64,000 nt of DNA from Stereum hirsutum FP-91666 SS1 (Eukaryota; Basidiomycota; Agaricomycetes; Russulales; Stereaceae): NCBI RefSeq assembly GCF_000264905.1, contig NW_006763135.1, positions 2,207,428-2,271,427 of the forward strand, given 5' to 3'. Below are positions 1-10,667 of this stretch, one piece after another; position 1 is the first letter of the stretch, and the number at the start of each line of letters is the position of its first letter. The notes under the pieces were generated by a model. It had not been told where the DNA came from, ran no database searches, and worked only from the letters and a program-made list of their open reading frames with translations. Made by a program: the position numbers and the translations under genes.

Positions 1-279
1 ATGGTCCTGAGATGGGTCGTGCTGTGGGGAAGTGGGACGGCTGTGTATTGTCAGTCTACAGTAACCTGTCTCCATATTTTGTTGGAACTGACGAGGACGT
101 GCTACAGAAACTTCACGACATCGTTCGGGGCGGAGTCTACCATTCTATGTTCCGTTTCTCGACTATATCGAATCAAGGGACAAGCAAAGGTGCATAGAGA
201 AGAGTTTGATACGGCCGGGCCCACATCACTGTTTGCATGGGTTGACGATGTAATTCAGAAAGCTCTTACGGGCCGCTGA
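1..279 (+). CDS. 3' end of an unrecognised gene (partial)
   Basis: This is the last part of a plus-strand gene that begins left of the window. The frame is open from base 3. One 49-nt intron (149-197, GTTCCG donor, CATAG acceptor) joins a segment containing VLQKLHDIVRGGVYHS to one containing EEFDTAGPTSLFAWVDDVI and ending in a TGA at 277-279. Without the intron the first frame stops at 197. I do not recognise the family. The visible 70-odd residues look globular, with no signal or membrane segment. The gene converges on RPL5, whose stop codon lies about 210 bp away. The exon structure further upstream cannot be judged. Confidence 0.5.
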   Translation: MVLRWVVLWGSGTAVYCQSTVTCLHILLELTRTCYRNFTTSFGAESTILCSVSRLYRIKGQAKVHREEFDTAGPTSLFAWVDDVIQKALTGR

Positions 280-491
280 GAATATGACAGGCATCGTGTC
301 GACGAGTGAAGCCTTGCGGTCACAGATCGTACGAAAGGATGTGGTGCATGAGGGCATGGTATGCACTAATCATAGTTTTGAGGACCATATATGCAAAGCA
401 TGAAAAAGCGTAGGGGGCCGCGCAAAGCGGATGAAAGAGACAACGACAAACACCCGAGAATGGAACCGAGAGGATAACAGAAGCAGAACGT

Positions 492-1626
492 CTACTCCTC
501 GTCCTCCTCGTCCTCCTCGATGGCCTCTCCACCAGCCTTGAAGGCCTCGATCTTCTTCTCGATGTTCTCCTTGCGCTGGGCGTAAGTAAGGCGGTGAGTC
601 TTGAACTTCAAGCTCTCGGCCTTCCAGTCCTTCTCCTTCTCGGTGGGCTTGAACGCTGGGTCCTCACGGATGGCAGCGTAGGCATTCTGGAAGATCTCCT
701 CGATGTCCTCAGAGCCGACACCATCAGCGAGGTAAGTAGAGAACTGCTTCTTGAAGCTAAAAGTAGGACATCAGATAGGCAAGAACCGAATGAGATATCC
801 ACACCACGTACCGCTCGTCATCTTCCTCCTCCAGACTCTCCATGTACTCAGCGACGTGTCCACCGAAGATGTACTTCTTGAGGGTCTCAGCATCAAGCTC
901 CTTGCTCTCTGGGTCGAAGCCGGGGAAACGCTTCTCGTTGTGGGGAATGAAGATACCGCCGTCGCTGGCACCCTTGAGGGCACCGAAGACACGCGAACCT
1001 GTCGATGTGCGCTTGAGACCGACATCGAGGTAGCACTTGAATGGCCGGGGAGCATCCTCGTCGTCCAAAGCCTCGATCAGGGAGATAGTGCCGTCTGGCT
1101 CAGCAACACCCTCGTACTTGTCAGCGAGACCGATTTGGTTCAAGGCGCGGCGAGCGACGAGGAGACCAGTTGCGTAGGCTGTGATAGATGTTAATGGGAG
1201 ATCTTCACTAGAGAGCGCTCCCTGACGCACCAGCAGTCCAGTTTGTCAAGCCGTGGTTGATCCCATAGCGGGGAAGTTCTTTTGAGCGCGCAGCGGCGAG
1301 AACGAAGTCACCCTGGAGGCGGGCGTAGACAATTTGGCAAATGACCTCCCTGTTCGTGAACCGGACGACGAGGCGGTACTTGGGGGCATTGCTGGATGAA
1401 ATTTAGGTCCCAGTACGAGTGCGAAGATGTGAGAGGTACTCACTACTTGTTCTTAGCTTGCGATACGAGACGCTTGCGGGCATAGTCTACAACGAGATGA
1501 GCCAAAGCAGAACCACTGGTGGTAGAATGAGCACGCACAATCGGTCTTTCCCTCTCTCCGGCGACGGTACTTGACCTGGTAACGGGAGAAGTAGGCGTCG
1601 GACTTGACCTTTTTGACGAACGGCAT
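492..1626 (-). CDS. RPL5: 60S ribosomal protein L5 (uL18)
   Basis: This large-subunit protein carries 5S rRNA into the pre-60S particle. Five coding exons (1539-1626, 1444-1486, 1231-1391, 812-1178, 492-756) give 307 residues, normal for eukaryotic L5. The N-terminus [20 protein letters not shown] and the internal stretch [20 protein letters not shown] are hallmark L5 sequence. The C-terminus ends in the usual acidic run (EEDEEDEE). The start is fixed by the conserved N-terminus. The ATG lies directly after a CTAG acceptor, so a further intron probably sits in the 5' UTR. Such intron-rich structure is common in ribosomal protein genes of basidiomycetes. The gene is divergent from the RBM42-like gene, and its upstream region carries telomere-like repeats. 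Confidence 0.96.
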
Positions 1627-1781
1627 CTAGGAGACGGGGAGGTACAAAGTTGGGTGAGCAGTCATCCGAAGTGGGTTCGGCCAATCCATTCGAAAATGGC
1701 CGTTTTCGCTGGTGAAAGCGCAGAGATACCGCATAGACGTCTCTGGCATCTCACCAGCATAGCGACATAGAATATACATAC
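1627..1781 (-). other. Predicted 5'-UTR intron of RPL5
   Basis: Read on the minus strand, CTCAAG is followed by GTATGTATATTC (donor at 1781) and the acceptor CTCCTAG ends immediately before the RPL5 start codon. At 155 nt it is about three times the usual intron length in this window. It contains a short hairpin (CGAAAA paired with TTTTCG). I looked for box C/D motifs of an intronic snoRNA and saw no convincing pair. Confidence 0.55.
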
Positions 1782-1860
1782 CTTGAGGAGGGCGGAGAGG
1801 GGACTGGCTTGGGTACGTCGGGAGACGATGACCTCGAGAACTTGTCCGGCGCCCTGTTCG

Positions 1861-1881
1861 TGTAGGGTTAGGGTTTAGCGC
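1861..1881 (+). promoter_or_regulatory. Telomere-like TTAGGG motif in RPL5/RBM42-like promoter
   Basis: The sequence GTAGGGTTAGGGTTTAG lies about 235 bp upstream of the RPL5 start and 105 bp upstream of the RBM42-like start. TTAGGG is the usual filamentous-fungal telomere repeat, and internal copies in ribosomal protein promoters are known binding sites for Tbf1/Rap1-type Myb proteins in several fungi. That this copy works that way is inference. Confidence 0.45.
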
Positions 1882-1986
1882 GTGGGGTTTGGGTTACCGT
1901 AGCATTGCCACGCGTCCGAGTCTGAATCGCCCTTTGCCTCTGTACGGCTTGCTTCTTCCGCATTTCTCACTCTTGAGCGACTCATC

Positions 1987-2819
1987 ATGGACCCATACTC
2001 CGCGCAGAACTACTACCAGCAATACTACCAGCAGCAAAATGCTCAGGCTGGATCGTCCTCCGACGTCAACCCTTACCACCAGCCTTATCAAGGACCAGTG
2101 TACTCGAACCCATCCGGGTCGTCTTCCCACAATGCACCCGTCCCAGCGAACGCCTACGAATACGACGTCGGCATTCTCGCCCAACAGAGTGTCTATGTGC
2201 CAGGTGCGATGCTAGACAAGCGTGGTGGAGCTGGTGGTAAGCTGGCGAAGGGCGGCAAGAGGGTCACTGTCCTGCGTAAAGGTGGAGGAAAGGAGTGGGA
2301 GGACCAGACTCTGTTGGAATGGAATCCTGGTGCGTTGGTTTTCTTCAAGCCACTCCACCTCTTAGCTGACTCTGGGTGTATTACAGCATGGTTCCGCTTG
2401 TTTGTTGGTGATTTGAGTAATGATGTCTCAGACGATGTCCTCGCGAATGCGTTCAACAAATACACCTCTTTCCAGAAGGCGCGTGTTATCAGGGACAGAT
2501 TGAGCCAGAAGGTGCGTTGATTTGTCTTTGCTTGTATTTTTATCTGCTGACGAGCCTTGTAGGCTAAGTACGGCTTCGTTGCGTTCTCTGACCCCGAAGA
2601 CTTCCTGAAAGCCTGGAAGGAAATGGACGGTGAGTTGGACTTCTAACGCCTTTCTATACCGTGCTTATCGGATATCTTCATACAGGCAAATATGTCGGTA
2701 ACCGTCCCATCAAACTCAAGAAGGCTGAGCAGGCTGCTGTGCGTCCCGTAGAAATCGGCCATCGCAAGGCTCGCAAGCTCGAGTCCGACCTGAAGAAGAA
2801 CAGGAAGAAGCCATACTAG
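1987..2819 (+). CDS. RBM42-type RNA-binding protein
   Basis: Four exons (1987-2329, 2387-2511, 2563-2629, 2686-2819) encode 222 residues. The first half is low-complexity (Tyr/Gln-rich, then Pro/Ser-rich) with a basic GKLAKGGKR stretch. The second half is a single RRM with RNP2 (RLFVGDLSND) and RNP1 (KYGFVAFSD) motifs. The close, FVGNRPIKLKK-type sequence followed by a Lys/Arg-rich tail ending KKNRKKPY, matches the RBM42 family, which is associated with the spliceosome. The actual residues read YVGNRPIKLKK. All three introns are 51-57 nt with canonical ends. The gene is divergent from RPL5. Confidence 0.88.
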
Positions 2820-3918
2820 ACGGTTTCTGCTCCTCTGGTGACTAGGCGGAGTTGTTGAGAGGTCGAGGTGGCTTGTTGTACGTTACCATTTTGTTGTCGT
2901 GAGGGCTGGACTGAAAGACATGCGTTCTTTACAACAAGATAAAATATGCTCATATGGGGATAATCCGGTTAGTATTGTTTTCGTATGCGATGAATATGTA
3001 TTATGCTTGCCTTTTCTTCTGCAGCCCCTTTGACCTCGCGGATTTCTCCCGTCCCCACCCGCAATGCTGCAGCATGGTAAACCCGTATTTTTGGCATTCC
3101 GTCAACATAGCCTCTTCTTCGCCGAGGTCAAATGCCGCGAGGGTTCTGATTTATCTTATGCACTGTTCATGTATAAACCTTCCCCTCTCCCATTGGCCTA
3201 CGATGTTTAATCCTTCGCCTGAACTCTCATCTCGGCCGTCTTTCACCTCACTTCGTCATCATCTCCAACTCCAACTCCGTCGCCAATGTCCATGAACGTT
3301 TGACTCATCCTAAACAAATCACTTCGCCTTCTAGCTGCCCACTATTCAAACTCACCTTCAAGCTGCCTCCACTCGCACGCGGTGTGCATCTCCGCCCCCG
3401 TCCATCTTTCCCAAACCCGGTTCTCCACGCCGTGTTCCGCGCTTGTCCACTCCACGAATGGAACATGTGTTCTGCTTTCTGAATGCGATTTCTTGATCCT
3501 TCGTGACACTTGGGTCCATCGAGTAACTCAGAACGCCCATAAACAGACTTTTGCACCGCCTGCGAGATGGCACGAGGCTTGTCCAATCCTTCTTTTTGTG
3601 AGGGAATTCCTGTACATGTGTTGTGGGGCTTTCGGACGAATGTCATCTGTTTTGTATCTATGTGCATCAATCATGCTTCCGTTATATACGGTCTGAGTAT
3701 GACTGGAAGTATGACGTCCTGCGTCTTCTCCCGAGGGCCGATTCAAAGAAAGTTTACTTCCGTGCACATAGTATAAGTAAAGCGGGGTTGTTGATGGTTG
3801 GTTGGATCTGCAACTCTGCATTCTAACCCTACGACCCTGCTACGACTTGAAGCTTGACGACCCAACCTCTACGACTTTTCTGTCCTGCTAGTCCTCTACG
3901 CCTATCGCCATCATCGAC
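2820..3918. other. 1.1-kb intergenic stretch, no gene seen
   Basis: It lies between the RBM42-like stop and the small secreted protein start. Open frames on both strands are short, overlap each other and have no recognisable domain. The last 90 bases before the next ATG are pyrimidine-rich on the plus strand, as expected of a fungal promoter and leader. I see nothing else specific. Confidence 0.5.
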
Positions 3919-4806
3919 ATGAAATCCATCTTCGCCGCTGTGTTCTTGTTCGTCGTCTCTGCGCTCGCGCAGGGTATCAGTGTCGCTATTCCCGCCGAGG
4001 GGGATACCCTCATGGCTGGTCAATCGACCGATGTCGAATTGGACTTTCCTGTATGTCCGCACCCACCCTCATCTACGTAGCCATCTATTGCGGTCGATGC
4101 TGACTAGTGAATTGTGTCTTGCAGAACTCATTGACTGGAGTCGAACACGTCTCGGTCGTGATTTCCTATGTCGCATGCTCGTGCGTTCTGCCTTTCTCCG
4201 ATCTGATCGCATTCACTTCCGGACTCAGGACTGTATAATGTATCTGATCGCTGATTGAATCCGTCTCGACCTTTCTGCTATACTTAGTGTCACGCCTTGT
4301 AGCAATAATGCGAGTATTACGATGGGGAGTACGTTGTACGCTGGTAACTACACGCCTATAATCGGGGGCGATCCCGCGAAGGTATGTCAAGATATATTCT
4401 ACCTCGCTTCCACCGTAATATGCTTTTCCAACGCTGACGAACGTTTTGTTTTTGCATGTAGCCGCCCAATCAGAACATCGTTCGTCCTCCACCTACTCGT
4501 CATATTCACTTACAGGACATTGATGATTGAATGTAATATCACACAGAGCGTCACCCTCCCTTCCGGAATGGCAGGTGGACAGACTTTATTGAACGTTGCG
4601 CATTTTTACCTTCTTGGCGTACGTTCCCCTCTTCCCCCCGCCCTTTTCTTCATTGCGGCCCATCCACCTCTAACTGGACTTGTGCACAGGCTTCCGCGAC
4701 ACCGATTCTGGAGTACGCCAACGTTACTGTGAACCTGGATAACTCGACATCCACGAGCAATGCAGCCCGCTTCATTCGTGGTCGTGAGGCTCCGAAGCTT
4801 GGTTGA
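3919..4806 (+). CDS. Small secreted protein
   Basis: Six exons (3919-4050, 4125-4180, 4303-4381, 4462-4479, 4547-4618, 4690-4806) give 157 residues. Residues 1-18 (MKSIFAAVFLFVVSALAQ) are a clear signal peptide. The mature part begins with ISVAIPAEGDTLMAGQSTDV, a pattern seen in secreted fungal beta-sandwich proteins. It has several N-glycosylation sites (NNAS, NIS, NVT, NST) and no membrane anchor. Exon 4 is only 18 nt. It is needed to join GGDPAKPPNQNI to SVTLPSGMAGG in frame. The function is unknown. A cell-wall or effector-like role is possible but not shown by the sequence. Confidence 0.75.
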
Positions 4807-5230
4807 TGCGTTAAACATCATTGTGATGGAATAATGGCTGGTTGTGTGTTTGGAGAACAAAGGGAGTACTGTTATTTTGACTGTGTGCGATTATTGTGGG
4901 AAATGTGATGGACTTACGAACTGTACCTTGAACCGTTATCCTTTTTGTGATTGTTGTAATCTTGTCTCCAATTTGTATTCCCTATATCTTGCGTACTATT
5001 GTGTCAATTACCATAGCCGCCATTTGTGCTACTCGTCAAAACCAAGGAACAGTAGACCGCTTGAACGGGGCCCGCCACATCCGCCACACTGCTTTGTGGC
5101 ATAATTTACTATTATTTGGTGCCTGAACCTGTGCACGGAATCGCGATTCACGACTGAGCTGGGAGCCCACCGCGCATTGTATTTATACCTCTCTTTCTCT
5201 CTTCCTCCTCTATTGCTCTACTTGCTCCCC

Positions 5231-6627
5231 ATGGCGTCCAGCGAACTGCTTCAACAGATTCAAGCTGGAAAGAGACTGAAGAAGTCACAGACGAATGACC
5301 GTAGCGCGCCAGCTGTCGATAAACCTAAAGGTGGGGGTGGTGGAGGCGGAATCTCCCTAGCAGGCGGAGGTGGTGGTGGTGGTGGTGGAGGAGGAGGAGG
5401 AGGCGGAGGTGGTGGTGGTGGTATGGCAGCTGCTATGGCAGGTGGAGGCCCTCCCCAACTCGGTGGTCTGTTTGCTGGAGGTATGCCGAAGCTCAAGCCT
5501 GCAGCGAACAATCTAGGTGCGTTTATATGAATGTGTATGTGGTCGTGATATTTATCTCTGACATCGCGAACAGGAAAACCTCCAACGCTGGGCAAACCAC
5601 CGTCGATACCCAACAGAAACGGACCATCCCCCAAACCCCCAGCGCCATCAGCACCGGCACCACCTGCGCCTCCAAACCGAGCGCCGCCCAGGAAGCCTAC
5701 TGCTCCTGCACCTCCGCCTCCCCCAGCAGCGCCGCACCTGCCTTCTCGTGCGCCACCGCCGCCTCCTGGGCCACCCTCGGGTGGTGCTGCACCTCCGCCG
5801 CCCCGTCGACCCGTCCCTCCTCCGCGAGCCTCGAGCCCTGAGAAGAGACCGCCGCCAGCCATCCCGCCCCGCACCGGTTCGCCCCAGACTCGTCCGGTAT
5901 CTGCAGCCATTCCCGCTCGAGCAGTTCCTGCCATCCCATCCCGGAACAGTCTCCAGCCTCCCGCACCCCCTGCTCGCAAGGCTCCTCCTCCCCCGACTCT
6001 TCCAGGCCGTGCTCCTCCACCCCCTCCACCAGCCAGACCACACTCAGTCGCGCCTATACCCCCAGCTCGTTCACAGTCTGCTGCTCCTGCCCCCCCTGCG
6101 CGTTCTGTACCAGCCCCACCCAGTCGTAAACTTCCGTCTGCGAATGGCAATGCTCCTTCTGCGCCAACACCGCCCCCTGCCCCTCTTGCTCCTCCACCAC
6201 CACCGCCCTCCCGTGCAAGGACGGTTTCGGAGGCAGCTCCTCCGAGTCTCGCACCACCATTACCGGCGTCGGCATCACCAGCCAGACGTAGTTTAGCACC
6301 CCCACCGCCGCCGGGAGCTCCGTCCTTGAGGAACAGAACCACGTCTGCTTCCCTGCCGCCAAGCAGACATGTCTCGACTCCGCCGGTCAACGGGACGGCT
6401 CCCACGGCGCCACCGAGCAGAAAGAGTACGTATCCAGCTCATATGTCGTGTGCTACCAGATTCCTGACTTTGTTATCTTTCATTTTGCAGTCCCTTCACC
6501 ACCTCCGAACGCGGGAACACACATCTTTCCGACCGACTTTCCCCCGCCTCGGACATTCCAGCGGAGCGTGAAACAGTATGGCGACGGACGCCAGCGAGGC
6601 AGTAATTTCGATTTGAACCAGCTATGA
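5231..6627 (+). CDS. VRP1: Verprolin / WIP homologue (WASP-interacting protein)
   Basis: Three exons (5231-5516, 5574-6425, 6491-6627). The N-terminus has a WH2 actin-binding motif (SELLQQIQAGKRLKKSQ, residues about 4-20). A run of about 20 glycines and then about 280 residues of proline-rich sequence (PPPPPP, APPPPR and similar profilin/SH3 ligands) follow. The C-terminal HIFPTDFPPPRTF corresponds to the WASP EVH1-binding segment of WIP/Vrp1. Together these define a verprolin that links WASP and Arp2/3 to actin patches and endocytosis. The G-rich coding strand produces a long spurious antisense frame (5260-6405). Confidence 0.9.
5331..5423 (+). repeat. GGT/GGA triplet repeat encoding polyglycine
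   Basis: Imperfect GGT, GGA and GGC triplets form two blocks separated by ATCTCCCTAGCA, within VRP1. They encode glycine only. Such repeats are slippage-prone, so length differences between strains are likely. Confidence 0.85.
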
Positions 6628-7029
6628 GCTTTCGGACACGTCTGCTTGTCGTATAGCATGTAACTTAGCCTCTAGAAATTACGCCCTAATCACAGCGCCA
6701 CCTCGTACTCATATGCCTACTCTGATGTTCATGTGCGTCTCAACGCAGTGTGATACTGAATCAGCGGACCTGGAAAGAAATGGAGTGATGGGCCTATGCA
6801 GTCTTTGATGAACCCAACAGAAATGCTGTGTGTCATACGAACTTATTCGTGCCCGAGCCCGATTCGAAAGCGCTGGCGTTCCAGCTCACAAAGTACTAGT
6901 GACACGTCAGTCGAACCTCCCCGTGCCTACATAAGACGCGCTGAGCAGACGAGACGTGGCACGCATTACCGCCCGTCCCCCCCTTCCTTCCTCCTTCACC
7001 ACCACCACCTCGACGACGACAAACACAAG
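6628..7029. other. Intergenic, PDI1 promoter
   Basis: About 400 bp between VRP1 and PDI1 with no supported coding sequence. The 60 bases before the PDI1 start are C-rich (CCCCCCCTTCC, CACCACCACC), typical of a pyrimidine leader. A possible unfolded-protein-response element cannot be assigned by eye. Confidence 0.4.
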
Positions 7030-8806
7030 ATGCGTTTCTCGTCGTTCGTTTCGTCTGTGTCCGTCTCTGCGCTCTTGCTTGCTTCGAGCGTCCTCGCCGA
7101 CGATGCCTCGGACGTCATTGATTTGACTTCGTCCAACTTTAAGTCGGTCGTCGACCATGAGCCGCTCATGCTCGTAGAGTTCTTCGCACCCTGGTAGGTT
7201 TATCTGTTTCCTCATACGTCGAAGTAATAACCTGACCGTGGATGGTAGGTGTGGACACTGCAAGGCTCTTGCTCCTCACTATGAAGAGGCTGCCACTTCA
7301 CTGAAGGAGAAGAACGTGAAGCTCGCAAAGGTCAACTGCGTTGACGAAGCAGACCTCTGCCAATCCCACGGCGTTCAGGGATACCCGTACGTTCATTCTT
7401 TCTGTAGCTGCCGGTCATATTTCCGTCTAACGTCCTCTCAGCACTCTGAAAGTCTTCCGGAGCGGTGAAGCCACAGACTACACCGGTCCCAGGAAGACCG
7501 ACGGTATCATCAGCTACATGGTCAAGTAAGTCCCCAAGCTTCCCTCTATCCTCCCGCCCAGTTCTCATGCTAAAATGTTGACGTGTTCACAGACAATCTC
7601 TCCCCGCCGTCTCCGACGTAACGTCCTCCAACCTCGAAGAATTCAAGACCGCCGACAAGATCGTCGCCATCGCCTACGTCGCCTCCCCAACCGACGCTCC
7701 CGCCTCAGAATTCAGTGCCGCGGCCGAGAAACACCGCGACGACTACCTGTTCGGTCTCTCCACCGACGCCGACGCCTTCAAAGCCGAGGGCGTCACTCCC
7801 CCCGCCATCGTCCTCTACCGCTCCTTCGACGACCCGAAGACTCCCTACCCATACCCCATAAAATCCACCACCGTCGACGAGCTCTCTTCCTGGCTGCTCG
7901 ACCTCTCGATCCCCATCATCGACGAAGTCAACGCGGAGAACTACGCGACGTACTCCCAGAGCTCGAAACCCCTCGCGTACGTCTTCCTCGACCCCTCCGT
8001 CGCGGAGAGCAAAGAGGAAACGATCAACTCCATCAAGCCCATCGCGGCCGAATACAAATCGACTCTAAACTTTGTCTGGATCGACGCCGTCAAATTCGGA
8101 GACCACGCCAAGGCGCTGAACCTCGTCGAACCCAAGTGGCCGAGCTTCGTCGTGCAGGATATCGGGAAACAGCTGAAGTACCCGCTCGATCAGACGGCGG
8201 ACCTGAGCGCGGAGGCGGTCAAGGAGCATGTCGCGGCGTTTGTGGAGGGACGGTTGCAGCCGCAGTTGAAGAGTCAGCCGATTCCGGATAGTCAGGATGA
8301 GGCGGTGTTCACGCTCGTGGGCAAGCAGTTCGATGAGGTCGTGTTCGACGATTCGAAGGACGTGTTCGTCGAGTTCTACGCCACCTGGTGCGTTTTCTCT
8401 TCTGTATCCTATCTCACGTCATAAATTATCCTGACCTGTTTGATCCTACATCTACATTAGGTGCGGTCACTGCAAGCGCCTGAAGCCCACCTGGGACTCC
8501 CTCGGCGAACGCTTCGAACACGTCCGCGACAGCCTGCTCATCGCGAAGATGGAAGCAACAGAAAACGACCTGCCCGCCTCCGTACCGTTCCGCGTCGCAG
8601 GGTTCCCGACGATCAAGTTCAAGCCTGCCGGCTCGCGCGATTTCATCGATTACGACGGGGACAGGTCGCTCGAGAGCTTGATCGCGTTCGTGGAGGAGAA
8701 CGCGAAGAACCCGTTGGTGCCGAAGCCGGCGGCGGCGGCGCAGAACGAGACGGTGGAGAGGGAGATACCGGGGGAGGAGGGTGCGCAGCATCATGATGAG
8801 TTGTGA
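7030..8806 (+). CDS. PDI1: Protein disulfide isomerase, ER lumen
   Basis: Five exons (7030-7193, 7249-7386, 7442-7525, 7593-8387, 8461-8806) encode 508 residues, normal for PDI. There is a signal peptide (about residues 1-24), thioredoxin domain a with WCGHC at residues 55-59, two redox-inactive b-type domains, thioredoxin domain a' with WCGHC at 394-398, and a C-terminal HDEL ER-retrieval signal. It oxidises and rearranges disulfides of secretory proteins. Both active-site tryptophan codons are split by an intron at the same point (TG|G). Confidence 0.97.
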
Positions 8807-9597
8807 GTGACTGTTCGTTCGTGAGGGTGTGTGTGGACGGAGATCGTGAGGGTGTGGTGGATGGGTGGGGTGTGTAATCTGAGGCGGACGATCATGAGGA
8901 CGTGCGTGGAGGTGGTGGTGGTGGTGGTGCGCTTTGCCCTGTTACAGCCTCCGTGCTGAAAATCGGTGCTTGGAGAGTCATAGTCATAGTAGTTGTTAGC
9001 GGATCGTCTCTTGAATTTCGAGCTCTGTAATCTTGTTCGCTTTCGATCGGAACGGCTCGTCGATTATCGTAGTGCACGCTTATCAAAATATTTATTCTCT
9101 TTTTTCCTGCTCAATTTCCCTGTGTGCTATACATGTTCGAAGTGGTTGGAGTAACCGGGAAATCACCGAGGACTAGATAAGTATGTTCAGTATGAGGGTG
9201 ATGAGTCTCACAGTGCGTGGTTTTCCGTTTCCATGCACGAAGGGGTGGATAGTAGTAAGTTATGGCCGGATATACCGAAGTACATTCCTCTACCACGATG
9301 ATCAGACACTCTTACTCATACGTAGTTCACCACAACCACTAGTCGCAATTCACACCGAAACTTATCGGACCTGAGCGAAAGTGTTCAATGTTTTGCTAGC
9401 GGAAAACAACATGATCCATTTCGATGGTTTCGATACAGCAAGGTACACCTTCTTTTGCGGACAACCTTCCCCAGCTACACTCACGTAGAGACCAAAACAA
9501 AAAGACAAAGAAAAGAAGAACAGGGGCCGGAAAACAACAGGTAGTGACACAAAGTAGGGTGGGAGGACGGCAACTAAAAAGCGGAGGGAAGAGCAGT
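8807..9597. other. Convergent int‌ergenic region PDI1/TCTP
   Basis: Two 3' ends face each other over about 790 bp. Just after PDI1 the sequence is GT/GG-rich, including a (GGT)n run near 8908-8930. Short overlapping frames on both strands look random. No RNA gene was recognised. Confidence 0.45.
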
Positions 9598-10488
9598 TTA
9601 GAGCTTGACCTCCTTGAGACCATCCTTCCAGAAGGTGAAGTAGGCTAGAGAAGATGCGAGATTCAGTTAGGTATGGGGATGGGAAGTGGTGAGGAGCGGA
9701 TAACGTACGGGTGACACCGTCCTCGCGGTAGTTGAGGAGGGCAACCATGCCATCGGGGTTCATGGACTCGCCGGTGTACTATTCACGGGGAGTATGAGTA
9801 CCGAGAACCAACCAAGAATAGTGAAAAGAGATGAACGTACGAATTCGTAGTCCTTGAAGTTAGCGACGAGCTTTTTGGCGAATGCCTGGGCGCCCTTCTC
9901 GAAGGCCTCCACACGGTCGGGGTTCGTCTCGGCGAGCTTGGTCTTGACGGCCTTCATGTAGCCCTACACACAGATGAAATCGACCGCCAAAAGGAGAAAG
10001 AACGGGATAAGATGATAATTAGATGAGAACGATCCAGATATGGACAGAACTGTGTGTGTGTAGACGAACCTTGAGGTAAGTAAGGAAGGACTTCTTGTCG
10101 AAGGAGGTGGATTGGAGACGGAAGGAGTAGACGACGTTGTTGACCTGGGTGGCACCCTCCTCGAGGGCTTCATCCTGCTCCTCGGCGGACGGGTTGGCGC
10201 CTAGTATACAAAGATGGCAAGGAGCAGTGCGGTCAGCTTCGGCGTGAGTGTAGCATACGGATGCTCGCTGGAGACGAACCGATATCGATATCGGCACCGG
10301 CCTTGACGGTGGTCAGCTGGCAATCTACCTCATAGACGATGTCGTCGACGAGCTTGCTGAAAAAGTGAAACGGGACGAAAAAAGACAAGTGAGATGGAGC
10401 AAAGATTTGTGTGAGAGCGGGGAACATACATGGGGAAGGCATCAGAGAACATCTCATCGTCGGTAAGAACGTCGGAGTACAACAACAT
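9598..10488 (-). CDS. TMA19: Translationally controlled tumour protein (TCTP)
   Basis: Six exons (10430-10488, 10280-10356, 10070-10200, 9841-9963, 9709-9778, 9598-9644) give 168 residues, the standard TCTP length. It begins MLLYSDVLTDDEMFSDAFP and contains KLVDDIVYEVDCQ, the first TCTP signature region. The C-terminus YFTFWKDGLKEVKL is also conserved. TCTP is an abundant cytosolic protein tied to translation, growth and stress. Its start lies only 179 bp from that of divergent UTP15, so the two probably share regulatory DNA. A CACGTG E-box sits near 10611 between them. Confidence 0.96.
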
Positions 10489-10667
10489 GGTGGAGAGTGG
10501 ATGGGTGGAGAGAGCTGAGAGACGGTGAAGGGGATGGAGAGGCGAAGATGAGGGGGAGAGCGCGAAGCACTTTCAAAAGTTTTGATCCATCTCGAAATCG
10601 ATCTCCGACACACGTGACCAGGCCCTCACTCTCCGCAAAAAGTCGGTTTGCGCTGTTCGCGAGCTCG
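10489..10667. promoter_or_regulatory. Bidirectional promoter TCTP/UTP15
   Basis: 179 bp separate two start codons on opposite strands. The interval contains CACACGTGACC (a CACGTG E-box) near 10610 and a purine-rich block (GGAGAGGCGAAGATGAGGGG, about 10531-10550). Both neighbours are growth and ribosome-linked genes, so shared control is plausible but inferred from spacing. Confidence 0.5.

Noticed and set aside
1627..1781. Possible snoRNA in the RPL5 5'-UTR intron
   Set aside because: No paired C and D boxes or H/ACA boxes at usable spacing. Only a short hairpin is present.
5260..6405. 381-codon antisense frame opposite VRP1, Gly/Ala-rich
   Set aside because: It mirrors the Pro/Gly-rich VRP1 coding strand. 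CCx and GGx codons leave the opposite strand open without selection, and it has no domain.
7575..8291. 238-codon Arg-rich frame inside PDI1
   Set aside because: It is the +1 shadow of the PDI1 exon 4 frame. The Arg-rich composition comes from shifted C/G-ending codons.
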